Under the pieces are notes generated by a model. The model was given only the letters and a program-made list of their open reading frames with translations. It made no database searches and was not told the origin of the DNA. Below, piece by piece: positions 38,823 through 47,957 of a stretch of DNA of 64,000 bases. The DNA lies in NCBI RefSeq assembly GCF_009796745.1, contig NZ_CP047024.1, positions 496,001 to 560,000 on the forward strand. Direction: 5' to 3'. This stretch comes from Paraglaciecola sp. L1A13. GTDB lineage: Bacteria > Pseudomonadota > Gammaproteobacteria > Enterobacterales > Alteromonadaceae. Made by a program: the position numbers and the translations under genes. The first letter of the stretch is position 1. Each line of letters opens with the position of its first letter.

Positions 38823-39740
38823 TTACCAGCCTAAATTATGTAGCCACCCGTATATTTCTTTACTCACAAAAGCGCTATCAGGTTTAGTATTAAAAGCGCT
38901 GGTAAGTTCTCTCTGGCGATAATCTAACTTCAAGCTTTTAGTGGCGGTGGTTGTTCGTTGAGCTGCGCTTAGTAAACTCCAGCTATTATCTTGGGCGCTG
39001 TAAATATCTAGTATCGGCATTTCAGTGATAGCTGTGTACTTGGCAATAAGTGAGTTTAGATTCCGCTGGGGCCAAAATGGACTAATAGCGACCATTGCAT
39101 CTGGGTTAGGAATTTGCTTTTCAGCATATATTTTTATCAACCAAGCGGCACTACTTCCTTGGGCTATGACTAAGCGAAATCCTGAATATTCTTGTGCCCG
39201 TAGCATCGTCGCTTTTATCAATTCCTTGAGCTCTGCTTCGTGCTCTAAAAAATGCGCATTACTGATGCGATGAATTTGGTATTGCGGGGAGCTGGGTGTT
39301 GCGGGTTTACTCTGTTGAGATTGCGGGTTTTGTTCCCTTGTCTCAGTTGGGGTTTCATCTGTTGGTGTTGCATTAGATTGCGTCCCAGATTGACCATTAT
39401 CTTCTATAGCTAGATCAGGTTCAAAACCAATCGTCGGTGGCGAAACTTGCATGGTGACCCAACCTAAATCATTTAAATATTGCGTCAACATAGCGAGATT
39501 CTGCTGGCTTACTGGAGGACGCCCTGATTCACCAATTAGAATCACCACGCCATTGAGGTTAGACGTTGTATTTTGTGATTCAATTAACGGGACTGCATCC
39601 TGATTAACCTGTAAAACTTTAGCTTTGTCGGGAAACAGTTGTCGCTGAACATCGCTTAACGTACTCGCACTGGCTGCATATTGGGCAAGCGTAATGCAAT
39701 ACGCAATTAAGCAGTAAAATGTAGTCGTGCGGATATTCAT
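38823..39740 (-). CDS. DUF3530 family exported protein
   Basis: The 305-residue protein has a signal peptide (cut near residue 25) and an alpha/beta-hydrolase-like layout: GVVILIGESGRPP...YLNDLGWVTMQVSPP, a nucleophile-elbow-like GSSAAWLI, and a low-complexity Ser/Gln/Pro/Thr-rich insert at about 118-150. It fits DUF3530, periplasmic proteins of unknown function. The insert is probably disordered. It is a single gene. Confidence 0.85.
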   Translation of the reverse strand: MNIRTTTFYCLIAYCITLAQYAASASTLSDVQRQLFPDKAKVLQVNQDAVPLIESQNTTSNLNGVVILIGESGRPPVSQQNLAMLTQYLNDLGWVTMQVSPPTIGFEPDLAIEDNGQSGTQSNATPTDETPTETREQNPQSQQSKPATPSSPQYQIHRISNAHFLEHEAELKELIKATMLRAQEYSGFRLVIAQGSSAAWLIKIYAEKQIPNPDAMVAISPFWPQRNLNSLIAKYTAITEMPILDIYSAQDNSWSLLSAAQRTTTATKSLKLDYRQRELTSAFNTKPDSAFVSKEIYGWLHNLGW

Positions 39741-40047
39741 AAAAAGCCGTTATTCACCTAATCATTACCTGTTATCGGATATGTAATGAAGTTACTTTAA
39801 TAAACGCTGATTAAAAAGATAAAGGCGGATTAAGTATCTTTAGTGGGACGTATAAAACCGAATATGTAAGCACTAAATTATAACCTTGTCACTGCCCACA
39901 ATAGCACTGGGTTGGTGATGGCTTGCGTATTTGACGGTAAACAAATAGTAGAGCGAAGTGGCTAGGCCAATTTTTAAAAAGCAGGTTCATCCTTGAACCC
40001 CATGTTCAGTTATAGCTGTCTTGGCAGCATATTATTAACCTGTGTCT
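39741..40047. other. Intergenic region
   Basis: This 307-base stretch between the DUF3530 and rapA genes holds the DUF3530 promoter and the 3' end of rapA. I see no gene and no clear terminator. Confidence 0.45.
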
Positions 40048-42879
40048 TTACGGATTATTCACGACCAGGCGAATAGCTTCCAAGTTGACGCGTGCTTCGC
40101 TAATCACCTTTTTCAAATCATCAATTTGACCCTGTAAATACGCGATTTCTTCATCTCGAATAGAAGGGTTAACTTTCTGTAAGCTTTGCAAGCGTTTTAA
40201 TTCGCCGCCTAATAGAGATCGCATTTGCTTTTGACATTGCTTACGCACTTTATCTGCGTCTTTTTCACCTTGGCTTTGCGCCACAGCAAGGGCTTTAGTT
40301 AACTGAGGTGTAAGAGCTTTAATAAGCTGATTGCCCATTTTTCCGCGCACTTTATCGAGTTTGATAAATTGTTTGTCCACAACATTATTAGTCGTATCAA
40401 CGCATATCTTTATTGGCGTTGGCGGTAAGAAGCGATCAAGCTGCAATGACTTATCAGCTTTGCCTGACAGCACAAATAGACACTCAAGCCAATATGCGCC
40501 AGCAGGTAGTGATTTATCCTCTCCTAGTGCGACTGAGCTCTTTCCGGTAATTTCTGTGGTGACGGTTTCCATGGCGTGTTGCACCATAGGGTGGTCCCAA
40601 CTAAAGAAGCTAACATGCTCTAAACGAGTAGCAGTAGTACGCTCATAGGTTATAGTCATACCTTCTTCATCGAGCCCGGGCAACGTTGCTACCATGGTTT
40701 CCGTAGGACGAAGAATATAACAGCTCTCGTCTTTGTCCTCTTGCGCAAGGCCTAGGGTATCGAACAAGCGTGTCATAAAAAGCTCAAGGGTAGGAGAGTC
40801 TTCTGCTTGTAAAATTTCTTTTTGCAGTTTTTCTACTCGGCCTTTACCTGATGAATTTAATTCAAGTAGTTTATCGCGACCTTGCTCTAGACGCGCTTTG
40901 AGTTGCCTGTGCAAACTAGCGGTTTGATTGATTAGTTTTTCACTGGCTGCAAAGTCTGTGGGAAACATCAAGCAGCTTTGCAATAGTTCTTGAGTCTCTT
41001 CGAATACCGTCATGCCAGTAGGGCAAGTTTGCTCAAATGCGTTGAGTCCCTGATGGTACCAGTCGAGTAATACCTGCTGGGCGCTCATATCAAAGTACGG
41101 CACATGAATGCATACATCTTGGGTCTGACCGATACGATCCAAACGGCCTATGCGCTGCTCAAGTAAATCGGGTACTTGGGGTAAATCAAACAAGACCAAA
41201 TGATGTGCAAATTGGAAGTTCCTACCTTCACTGCCAATCTCACTACAAATAAGCACCTGGGCGCCCTCTTCGTCTTGAGCGAAATAGTTTGCTGCTTTGT
41301 CACGCTCTACTATGCCCATACCTTCGTGGAATACCGTTGCTCGGGTACCGGCTTTAACGCGTAATACTTCTGCTAGTTGTAATGCGGTACTCGCGTTCGC
41401 GCAGATGGTCAGTACTTTTTCGCCTTTAAGAGCTTGCAGTTTATCGATAAACCAATCAACGCGGGGATCGACATTAAACCAACTGTTGACCAAGTCTGGA
41501 TTGCGTTCAGGGGTAAGATGTAACGATAAATTAGACGGGTCTTCCGCTTGGGCATTCAGGTATTCTTCCGGTTGCTCTAAGCTGTAGCTGAATAATTTAC
41601 GATCCGGGAAGCCACTTACGCCTGCTCGGCTATTACGGAACAATAAACGTCCGGTCCCATGTCTATCTAACAGATTATGCAGTAACTGCGTCTTTTTTCT
41701 AGCGGTCATGGCATTGATATCGCCAAGCTCTTCATCTTTAGCGAAGGCTTCGATAGCCTCGATATCTTCTTTGCTTAGCACCTCACCGGATATTAAGGGA
41801 GAGATGGCTTGGGCTAGCTGGCTGTATTGCTGCTCTTCTTTCACAAAGCTGTGGTAATCATGAAAGCGCGCTGGATCGAGCAAGCGCAAACGAGCAAAGT
41901 GGCTTTCATGGCCAAGTTGATCTGGTGTTGCGGTTAACAGTAATACACCCTTGGTCACTTGAGCCAAACCTTGTATCACTTGATATTCTTGTGAAGCTTG
42001 TCCTTCACTCCAAATAAGATGATGAGCTTCATCTACAACCATTAAATCCCATTTGGCTTGCATGGCTAGTTCATAATAGCTGCTGTTGTGCGTTAAAAAA
42101 TCTAAACTACAAATCACTAATTGCTCAGATTCAAACGGATTACCGCTTTCTCCGGCCATTGCGCTGCAACGTTCCTCATCGAAGATAGAAAATGCCAAGT
42201 TCACTCTGCGTAGCATTTCCACTAACCACTGATGTACCAAGCTTGAGGGGACGATTATTAATACACGCTCAGCCCTAGCGGTTAATAACTGCTGGTGGAT
42301 GATAAGCGCGGCTTCAATGGTTTTACCTAAACCCACTTCATCGGCTAACAGTACGCGGGGCGCAAAGCGGCGACCTACTTCAGCAGCGATATGTAATTGG
42401 TGCGGAATTAAATCAACCCGTGCGCCTACAAAACCCAGTAATGACGACGTGCTATGGGCATATTGATGATTTAAACACTGCTCTCGTAAATCAAACCACT
42501 TGGGATGGTCAAACTGGCCGGCAAACAAGCGCTGCTCTGGCTGATTCAACTGAAAATGATGATCGATAAAGGTTTCTTTAAGAATTGCCTTTTCTTGGGT
42601 GTCTTGGCGAATACCTGTATAAGTGAGCATGCCGTTTTCTTCGCTCACACTAATAACCTGCATATCCCAGCCTTCATAACTGGTTACGTCGTCTCCTTCG
42701 CCAAATGAAATTCGGGTCAGAGGAGCACTCTGCTTGGCATAGGCACGGCTATCGCCAGTGGCCGGGAACAATAGGCTCACTGCGCGATTATCAACCGATA
42801 CCACAGTCCCCAAGCCGAGTTCTGTTTGGGTATCGCTTAGCCAACGTTGACCAAGTGCGAATGAATGTTTTTGCGCCAT
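40048..42879 (-). CDS. rapA: RNA polymerase-associated ATPase RapA
   Basis: The 943-residue Swi2/Snf2 protein recycles stalled RNA polymerase. It aligns with E. coli RapA from the start (FALGQRWLSDTQTELGLGTVVSVD). Helicase motifs include ADEVGLGKTIEA (Walker A), VVDEAHHL (DEAH box), LLLTATPDQLG, and the C-terminal SEIGSEGRNFQFAHHLV and EQRIGRLDRIGQ. I set the start at 42879, where GGGAG precedes the ATG; a longer frame to 42984 has no homology. Confidence 0.97.
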   Translation of the reverse strand: MAQKHSFALGQRWLSDTQTELGLGTVVSVDNRAVSLLFPATGDSRAYAKQSAPLTRISFGEGDDVTSYEGWDMQVISVSEENGMLTYTGIRQDTQEKAILKETFIDHHFQLNQPEQRLFAGQFDHPKWFDLREQCLNHQYAHSTSSLLGFVGARVDLIPHQLHIAAEVGRRFAPRVLLADEVGLGKTIEAALIIHQQLLTARAERVLIIVPSSLVHQWLVEMLRRVNLAFSIFDEERCSAMAGESGNPFESEQLVICSLDFLTHNSSYYELAMQAKWDLMVVDEAHHLIWSEGQASQEYQVIQGLAQVTKGVLLLTATPDQLGHESHFARLRLLDPARFHDYHSFVKEEQQYSQLAQAISPLISGEVLSKEDIEAIEAFAKDEELGDINAMTARKKTQLLHNLLDRHGTGRLLFRNSRAGVSGFPDRKLFSYSLEQPEEYLNAQAEDPSNLSLHLTPERNPDLVNSWFNVDPRVDWFIDKLQALKGEKVLTICANASTALQLAEVLRVKAGTRATVFHEGMGIVERDKAANYFAQDEEGAQVLICSEIGSEGRNFQFAHHLVLFDLPQVPDLLEQRIGRLDRIGQTQDVCIHVPYFDMSAQQVLLDWYHQGLNAFEQTCPTGMTVFEETQELLQSCLMFPTDFAASEKLINQTASLHRQLKARLEQGRDKLLELNSSGKGRVEKLQKEILQAEDSPTLELFMTRLFDTLGLAQEDKDESCYILRPTETMVATLPGLDEEGMTITYERTTATRLEHVSFFSWDHPMVQHAMETVTTEITGKSSVALGEDKSLPAGAYWLECLFVLSGKADKSLQLDRFLPPTPIKICVDTTNNVVDKQFIKLDKVRGKMGNQLIKALTPQLTKALAVAQSQGEKDADKVRKQCQKQMRSLLGGELKRLQSLQKVNPSIRDEEIAYLQGQIDDLKKVISEARVNLEAIRLVVNNP

Positions 42880-43229
42880 AGAGTGTCTCCCAACAGTGTA
42901 TGCATAACTGATTTTTTGATGCGGGCGGAATAATTTCGGCGCGCATTGTATACCAATAGTGCTTAGGGATGGAGGTGAATCCACCTTCTTCTAAACATAT
43001 TGTGCATAAATACACATAACCCAAGCTTATGCAGGTCTAACCATAGGTGAAAAGACATGAATAGGCGCGTATATACACATAACATTTACTTAATAAAAGT
43101 AGATGATTAAGCACGAAAAGTGGTTTATTGTTTAACTAACAGGTAACCAATAGCAGTTCAATATTGAATACGGTTGGCTGTTTATTGGTGATTTGTAATG
43201 CAGTGCCTTTTATAAAAACGGAGTGACGA
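42880..43229. other. Divergent intergenic region
   Basis: About 350 bases separate rapA (minus) from the PhoH gene (plus), with room for both promoters. It is AT-rich and contains no gene or RNA that I can support. Confidence 0.5.
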
Positions 43230-44627
43230 ATGCCAGAAAAAAAAGCGTTAGACACCAGAATTTATGTACTAGATACCAATATACTGCTTCACGAACCCCT
43301 TGCCTTTTTATCCTTTAAAGAAAACGACGTTGTCGTCCCGATGACTGTTCTTGAAGAACTCGATTACATCAAAGACAGTAAAAAAGACGTTGCTCGTGAC
43401 GCACGGGTATCCATTCGTGCCATGGAAGATTTGCTCCATGACGCTACCCCAGAGCAGCTTATGGAAGGCGTCAGTATGAAGGGGATTGGTTCTGGCGATA
43501 CTGCGCCTACAGGGTCATTATCTATTTTCGTGGACCATGCTCTGCCTGCCGATCAACATGTGTTTACTAGCGACGAAAACGACAACCGCATCATTAATAC
43601 TGCGTTGTACTTACAGGAGCAGAATAAACTTGGTCAAGTCACACTCGTGACTAAAGACATCAATATGCGACTCAAAGCAAAAGGAGCCGGGCTAGCGCAC
43701 GTTGAAGACTACCGAACCGATCAATTAATTAGTGATATCAAATATTTGTCCAAAGGTTTTCATCGTTTTAAGGGAGATTTTTGGAGCGAAGTTACCGCGG
43801 TAAATAGTCGCTCTGAGGGCCGAGACACTATTCATACCCTGACCAAAGATGTTTTACCTGAAGCATACGTTAATGAATATTTACTTGATGACACTGAACA
43901 TTTCGCTGGGTTGGTTGAATCGGTAACCGAGACCGAAATAGACGTGTTAGATTTAGGCTACGAACGCTTGATGGGTCGCCGAGCATGGGGGATCACGCCC
44001 AAGAATATAGGTCAGGCAATGGCGCTACATTCGTTACTCGACCCACACATCGACTTAGTTATCTTAACGGGTCCAGCAGGCAGTGGTAAAACCTTATTGG
44101 CATTAGCGGCAGCCCTTGAAATGGTGGTCGAAAAAAACATGTACGATAAGATTATTGTGACACGTAGCACCCCTGAAATTGCCGAATCTATTGGCTTTTT
44201 ACCCGGTACAGAAGAAGAAAAAATGGCACCTTGGCTAGCGGCGATTACCGACTCTCTAGAAGTGCTGCACAAAAACGATGAAAACGTTAAGGGGTCCATG
44301 AGCTACATTATGGAAAAGGCCAATATTCAGTTTAAATCCGTAAACTTTATGCGTGGCCGCAGTATTCAAAACGCTATTGTAATTTTGGATGAATCACAAA
44401 ACCTAACCGCGTCTCAGCTTAAAACTATCATTACGCGTTGTGGTGAAGGCACTAAGTTAATTTGCAGTGGTAACTTGGCGCAAATAGACAGTAATTATTT
44501 GTCTGCGGTTACCTCAGGACTAACTTACATAGTAGAGAAATTTAAAAACTTCTCAGGTAGTGCTACCGTCAATCTAGACGGTGTGGTGCGCAGCCGTTTA
44601 GCGGAATTTGCCGAAGAGCAGTTATAA
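43230..44627 (+). CDS. PIN-PhoH fusion ATPase (PhoH2-like)
   Basis: The 465-residue protein has an N-terminal PIN nuclease domain (D15 in YVLDTNILLHEP, then VLEELDYIKDS and DENDNRI) and a C-terminal PhoH ATPase domain. Walker A is GPAGSGKT at 281-288 and Walker B is IVILDESQN. PhoH2-type proteins combine RNase and RNA-helicase activity. CGGAG lies before the ATG. It ends with a terminator. Confidence 0.93.
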   Translation: MPEKKALDTRIYVLDTNILLHEPLAFLSFKENDVVVPMTVLEELDYIKDSKKDVARDARVSIRAMEDLLHDATPEQLMEGVSMKGIGSGDTAPTGSLSIFVDHALPADQHVFTSDENDNRIINTALYLQEQNKLGQVTLVTKDINMRLKAKGAGLAHVEDYRTDQLISDIKYLSKGFHRFKGDFWSEVTAVNSRSEGRDTIHTLTKDVLPEAYVNEYLLDDTEHFAGLVESVTETEIDVLDLGYERLMGRRAWGITPKNIGQAMALHSLLDPHIDLVILTGPAGSGKTLLALAAALEMVVEKNMYDKIIVTRSTPEIAESIGFLPGTEEEKMAPWLAAITDSLEVLHKNDENVKGSMSYIMEKANIQFKSVNFMRGRSIQNAIVILDESQNLTASQLKTIITRCGEGTKLICSGNLAQIDSNYLSAVTSGLTYIVEKFKNFSGSATVNLDGVVRSRLAEFAEEQL

Positions 44628-44656
44628 CACTACTCAATGAGTAAATTGGTCATTAA

Positions 44657-44686
44657 AACCGCCATTATCAATGGCGGTTATTTTCT
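44657..44686. terminator. Rho-independent terminator
   Basis: A 10-bp perfect stem (44657-44666 with 44670-44679, loop ATC) lies between the PhoH gene and the convergent membrane-protein gene, with T-rich flank. Confidence 0.85.
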
Positions 44687-45354
44687 TAAATAAAAAGTGG
44701 TTTTGCGATACCCACATAAGCCTCAAGTATCAATACCAACCAAATAATTACTACCCAAGGTTTTACCTTTTTAAGGCTACGAACCATTTTCTGGTTATCG
44801 CTATCATCGTGCGAGTCCTGGAGCATTTTGGCATAAGTGACAGAAAATTCTTTTAGGTTTATTCGGATCATAAGACCGCAAAATATTAAAAATCCGAAAC
44901 CCAATAGTTTTAACGTTAACCACGGCGCTTGATCTAAGCTACCAGAATTGTACGCGTACACACACGAGGTGGCGATTACTGCGATCATTATCCAGCGGAA
45001 GATATAATCAATTTTAGTCAATGTGGGTATATAACGAGCGTTATGGTAATAGTGCAATACTAGCACCATGGTAAGCCATATTGGGCCCAGTAATATAATG
45101 CCTACAAACTGCCATGGATCATGTTGTACCCCTAAATAGTGAGCCAAAATCCCTCCGACTGTGAGCATTAAGCTCATACATATTTTGGGGATAAGATCGC
45201 AGCCAAGCATAATTTTAGCGGCTGTCATTCTGGTTTCTCTGCTGAGTTGGCTATCTACTACAAATTGACTTGAGTAGAAAACGCCAATGTCACCACCCAA
45301 CCAATAACAGAAGAGTAAAATATGGATTAACAGCACGATGTCATATGGATTCAT
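44686..45354 (-). CDS. Polytopic membrane protein of unknown function
   Basis: The 222-residue protein has five to six membrane segments and begins MNPYDIVLLIHILLFCYWLGGDIGVFYSS, with a histidine in the first helix and WLGGD, a pattern seen in CopD/DUF2269-type proteins. I do not assign it firmly. A soluble charged loop (about 175-195) precedes the last helix. It stands alone. Confidence 0.7.
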   Translation of the reverse strand: MNPYDIVLLIHILLFCYWLGGDIGVFYSSQFVVDSQLSRETRMTAAKIMLGCDLIPKICMSLMLTVGGILAHYLGVQHDPWQFVGIILLGPIWLTMVLVLHYYHNARYIPTLTKIDYIFRWIMIAVIATSCVYAYNSGSLDQAPWLTLKLLGFGFLIFCGLMIRINLKEFSVTYAKMLQDSHDDSDNQKMVRSLKKVKPWVVIIWLVLILEAYVGIAKPLFI

Positions 45355-45487
45355 AGGGACTCACAATTTTACTGAATATAAACTATTTCAGGCTAGGTAT
45401 AATCGACCGCCTTTTATAATTACATGGCAATTATCAAAGGGCGCGTATTTTTCATTAAAAAGCATTATAAAAATTGGCATATGACGC

Positions 45488-46498
45488 TTAAGGTATAATT
45501 TCGTAGCTATACATTCCCATATCGAGTGATCGTTGGCTCGTGGCAGCGGTTTCGTTTAATGTCATTAAAGCAGGGCCCGTCGGTTCCATTAACAAGTATG
45601 TTTCTCCTTCTATTTGTCGGCCTTTTTCATCCTTAGACAAGGGGAGTGATATGGCCAACAATGCGTGATTTGGTAAATACAGCATAGCTAATTCAATTCG
45701 TGGAAACAGCGCCCGTATTATACTGGCCATCAACACGGATTTGCTGTCGCAATCACCACGGTTGTTGCTAAGCAGAGCTAAAGGTGGCGAAAATCCAGAG
45801 CCATTTGAAGATAACCGATTCTCTAAGTCATCATACGGAATACTTTGCAACCAACTCAATAGTAAGTTTAAAAAAGCGCGCATATCCCCCTCTTCTGATG
45901 CCTCTAAATACATGGCTTCGGCAAACGGCTTCAGAACCGTTTGGTTCTCACTGATATAGCGTAAATGATCTGGCTTAATACCTTGCTGACCCAAATAATC
46001 ACTAAAATGAGCGTAATAATTATCACTCAAATATTGCTCGAAGGCTTCGTCTTTGGCATCGAGTAATTGACGCTGGTACTTGGCAGCGGCTTGGGGTAAA
46101 CGGCTACTTACACTGAGCTGTAGGTCACCACCAATACGCTTTATTTCAATTCGAGCATCTTTTGCATCGATTTTATTGCGTTCTTTTTGCATGGCAATGT
46201 ATTGATATCGACTAACTTGCTGAGGCACAAACCGTTTGTGGTGACTGGTTTTTATATCATTAAGAGGTAAGGTGAAAGAAAACTGATGACGTTCCTGGTC
46301 TTTATCGTTCCATTGGTAACTCAGCTGAATATCATTTTTTAGCGTGTTTTTGGTAAAGCTAATTTGCTCACTAAAGGCCGTTTTCGGTAGCGACAATGAT
46401 AGAAGTGCAACCGCGAGTAATGGCCCAGAACCAAGTGGACCATTACTCGAAATTAAAGCAGTAAACTTAACTAAGTAGTTTTTTATGCAAAAAGCCAT
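45488..46498 (-). CDS. Putative exported transglutaminase-like protein
   Basis: The 336-residue protein has an N-terminal hydrophobic signal-like segment (about 25-43, ending FSEQ). Its C-terminal half has the features of a transglutaminase-like cysteine fold: the nucleophile-like NNRGDCDSKSVLMASIIR, a histidine in LPNHALLAI, and an acidic residue in LMEPTGPA. It may be a periplasmic protease or transpeptidase-like enzyme. The start lies inside the end of the upstream gene (32-base overlap), so they are likely cotranscribed. Confidence 0.75.
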   Translation of the reverse strand: MAFCIKNYLVKFTALISSNGPLGSGPLLAVALLSLSLPKTAFSEQISFTKNTLKNDIQLSYQWNDKDQERHQFSFTLPLNDIKTSHHKRFVPQQVSRYQYIAMQKERNKIDAKDARIEIKRIGGDLQLSVSSRLPQAAAKYQRQLLDAKDEAFEQYLSDNYYAHFSDYLGQQGIKPDHLRYISENQTVLKPFAEAMYLEASEEGDMRAFLNLLLSWLQSIPYDDLENRLSSNGSGFSPPLALLSNNRGDCDSKSVLMASIIRALFPRIELAMLYLPNHALLAISLPLSKDEKGRQIEGETYLLMEPTGPALMTLNETAATSQRSLDMGMYSYEIIP

Positions 46499-46823
46499 TG
46501 CGCTCTACTGCGTCAACCAAAGGAATAAAACCCGCCGGGGTGGACAGATTAATATAGCCAGTTTGGCGCTCTAGTAATATGTCGTTAAATTGCGTTGGGC
46601 GGTTAACCACTGGGGTGCATGCAATCTCTATGGCATCAGTATTAGCGAAATGACTGGGGCCGCCTGATGCAGCAAAAGCAATATCCAATTCAGTGTGTTC
46701 AACACGCGTAGCAAACCGGTACTGACTTAAATTTTTAAGCACTAGTTGCATTAAATCGCGCTCGTTTTCAATGGTGTGTAATTTGCGTCGCAAAGAGTCG
46801 GACGCATGGAAAATGTCAATCAA
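46467..46823 (-). CDS. Hypothetical protein with probable TTG start
   Basis: I set the start at a TTG (46823) because GGAG sits seven bases before it and this places it 22 bases after the upstream stop; longer readings have no ribosome site. The 118-residue product (MIDIFHASDSLRRKL...) has no signal peptide. Its second half (GPSHFANTDAIEIACTP... GYINLSTPAGFIPLVDAVERNGFLHKKLL) looks like a globular domain that I do not recognise. It lies between the CPXCG protein and the transglutaminase-like gene. Confidence 0.65.
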   Translation of the reverse strand: MIDIFHASDSLRRKLHTIENERDLMQLVLKNLSQYRFATRVEHTELDIAFAASGGPSHFANTDAIEIACTPVVNRPTQFNDILLERQTGYINLSTPAGFIPLVDAVERNGFLHKKLLS

Positions 46824-46845
46824 AGTAGAACTCCGTAAAAATAGA

Positions 46846-47043
46846 CTATTCGCTGTCGGTACGAGCGTGAATAATAAAGTCGTTATCATCGTCTTGGGTA
46901 ATAAGGATTTCTATAGGGCTACAACAGACCTGACAATCAGCAATCAGTTGTTGGCCCAGATCGTTATCTTGATCAATTTCAATATCATTGATTTCCATAC
47001 AATATGGGCAGCTGAATTTAGCATTTGAAGTAAGGCTCATCAT
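46846..47043 (-). CDS. CPXCG-motif cysteine-rich protein
   Basis: This 65-residue protein has two cysteine pairs (C-P-Y-C and C-Q-V-C-C) that likely bind one zinc, as in the CPXCG-motif cysteine-rich family. The rest is acidic. A GGAGAA lies before the ATG. It heads the three-gene minus-strand cluster to 45488. Function unknown. Confidence 0.85.
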   Translation of the reverse strand: MMSLTSNAKFSCPYCMEINDIEIDQDNDLGQQLIADCQVCCSPIEILITQDDDNDFIIHARTDSE

Positions 47044-47110
47044 GGTTCTCCTATAAGAGCCCTATATGGTAAAGGAAGATCCCCCTCTGAGCCTACCGTT
47101 TTATCACGGT

Positions 47111-47773
47111 TTATTTTTTAAAACTTGTTACATACTCTACAAATGCTTTATTTGCTACTTTGCGATCCTCTGCAATTTTCTGCACTTCAGGTAGTTCATT
47201 TAACTTAGCCATCAATGCTTTAGCGCCATTAGAGCCTTCGAGCAGGTCTATATCGTACAATTTTTTAGCCACTGAGCTAGCTAAATCAACGCTGTATAAA
47301 AACATAATGTCAGCGGCGCTAAATTCCTCACCAGCCACGTAAGGTGAGAAAGACGCTAATCTATTTAATCCTGTGATGCCTCGGAAAAGTGCGCGTTTTA
47401 CATCCTTGCGCGTTTCATCACTAACCTTGCTGCCAAAAAAGGCTTCTTGGTGGCAGCGACGGGCAGGCAATTCAAGATATAATTCGATGAATTTGACGAG
47501 CTCTTTTACTCTTGCTTGTGCGAACGGGTCGGATGGATACAACGGCTTATCAGGATATTTAGCGTCTAGATATTCCATAATAATGTTGGTTTCAACGATA
47601 ATGCCATCTTCGGTTTCAAGAGCGGGAACTTTACCCATGGGGCTTTTGGCTAAAAACTCAGGTTCTTGATTAGGGTAAACAATTTCAACTTCGTAATCTA
47701 AGCCTTTACGATACAAGGCTAATTTGATCATATTAAAGTAATTACTGACGTCAAATCCGTACAATTTAAGCAT
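47111..47773 (-). CDS. Glutathione S-transferase family protein
   Basis: The 220-residue protein has an N-terminal thioredoxin-like GST domain (MLKLYGFDVSNYFNMIKLAL, with cis-proline KVPALE and V-E-T-N in place of the usual ES) and a helical C-terminal domain. It is a cytosolic GST of unknown substrate. It appears monocistronic and divergent from the LacI gene. Confidence 0.92.
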   Translation of the reverse strand: MLKLYGFDVSNYFNMIKLALYRKGLDYEVEIVYPNQEPEFLAKSPMGKVPALETEDGIIVETNIIMEYLDAKYPDKPLYPSDPFAQARVKELVKFIELYLELPARRCHQEAFFGSKVSDETRKDVKRALFRGITGLNRLASFSPYVAGEEFSAADIMFLYSVDLASSVAKKLYDIDLLEGSNGAKALMAKLNELPEVQKIAEDRKVANKAFVEYVTSFKK

Positions 47774-47957
47774 GGTGATTCTCGGGTTTTTATATGAAGT
47801 TCAATAATCAGTCAAGTTGCTAGGCTACTCAACATCGAAGTATTGATAGATATCTATAAGTGATTTTCACCTTGTTATTGAGCCCTGTTGAGCTGGCGAC
47901 AATACTGTCAATCTTGCTAAATTAAGCCCTTAATAATGTTAGTGGAACGTCGCGGTT

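Noticed and set aside
42791..43024. Short minus-strand frame upstream of rapA
   Set aside because: It overlaps the true rapA start in another frame and lacks a motif; the GGGAG site belongs to rapA.
47845..47856. 12-base AT-rich palindrome (ATAGATATCTAT) between the GST and LacI genes
   Set aside because: Short AT-rich palindromes are expected by chance; it lacks the central CG usual in LacI operators.
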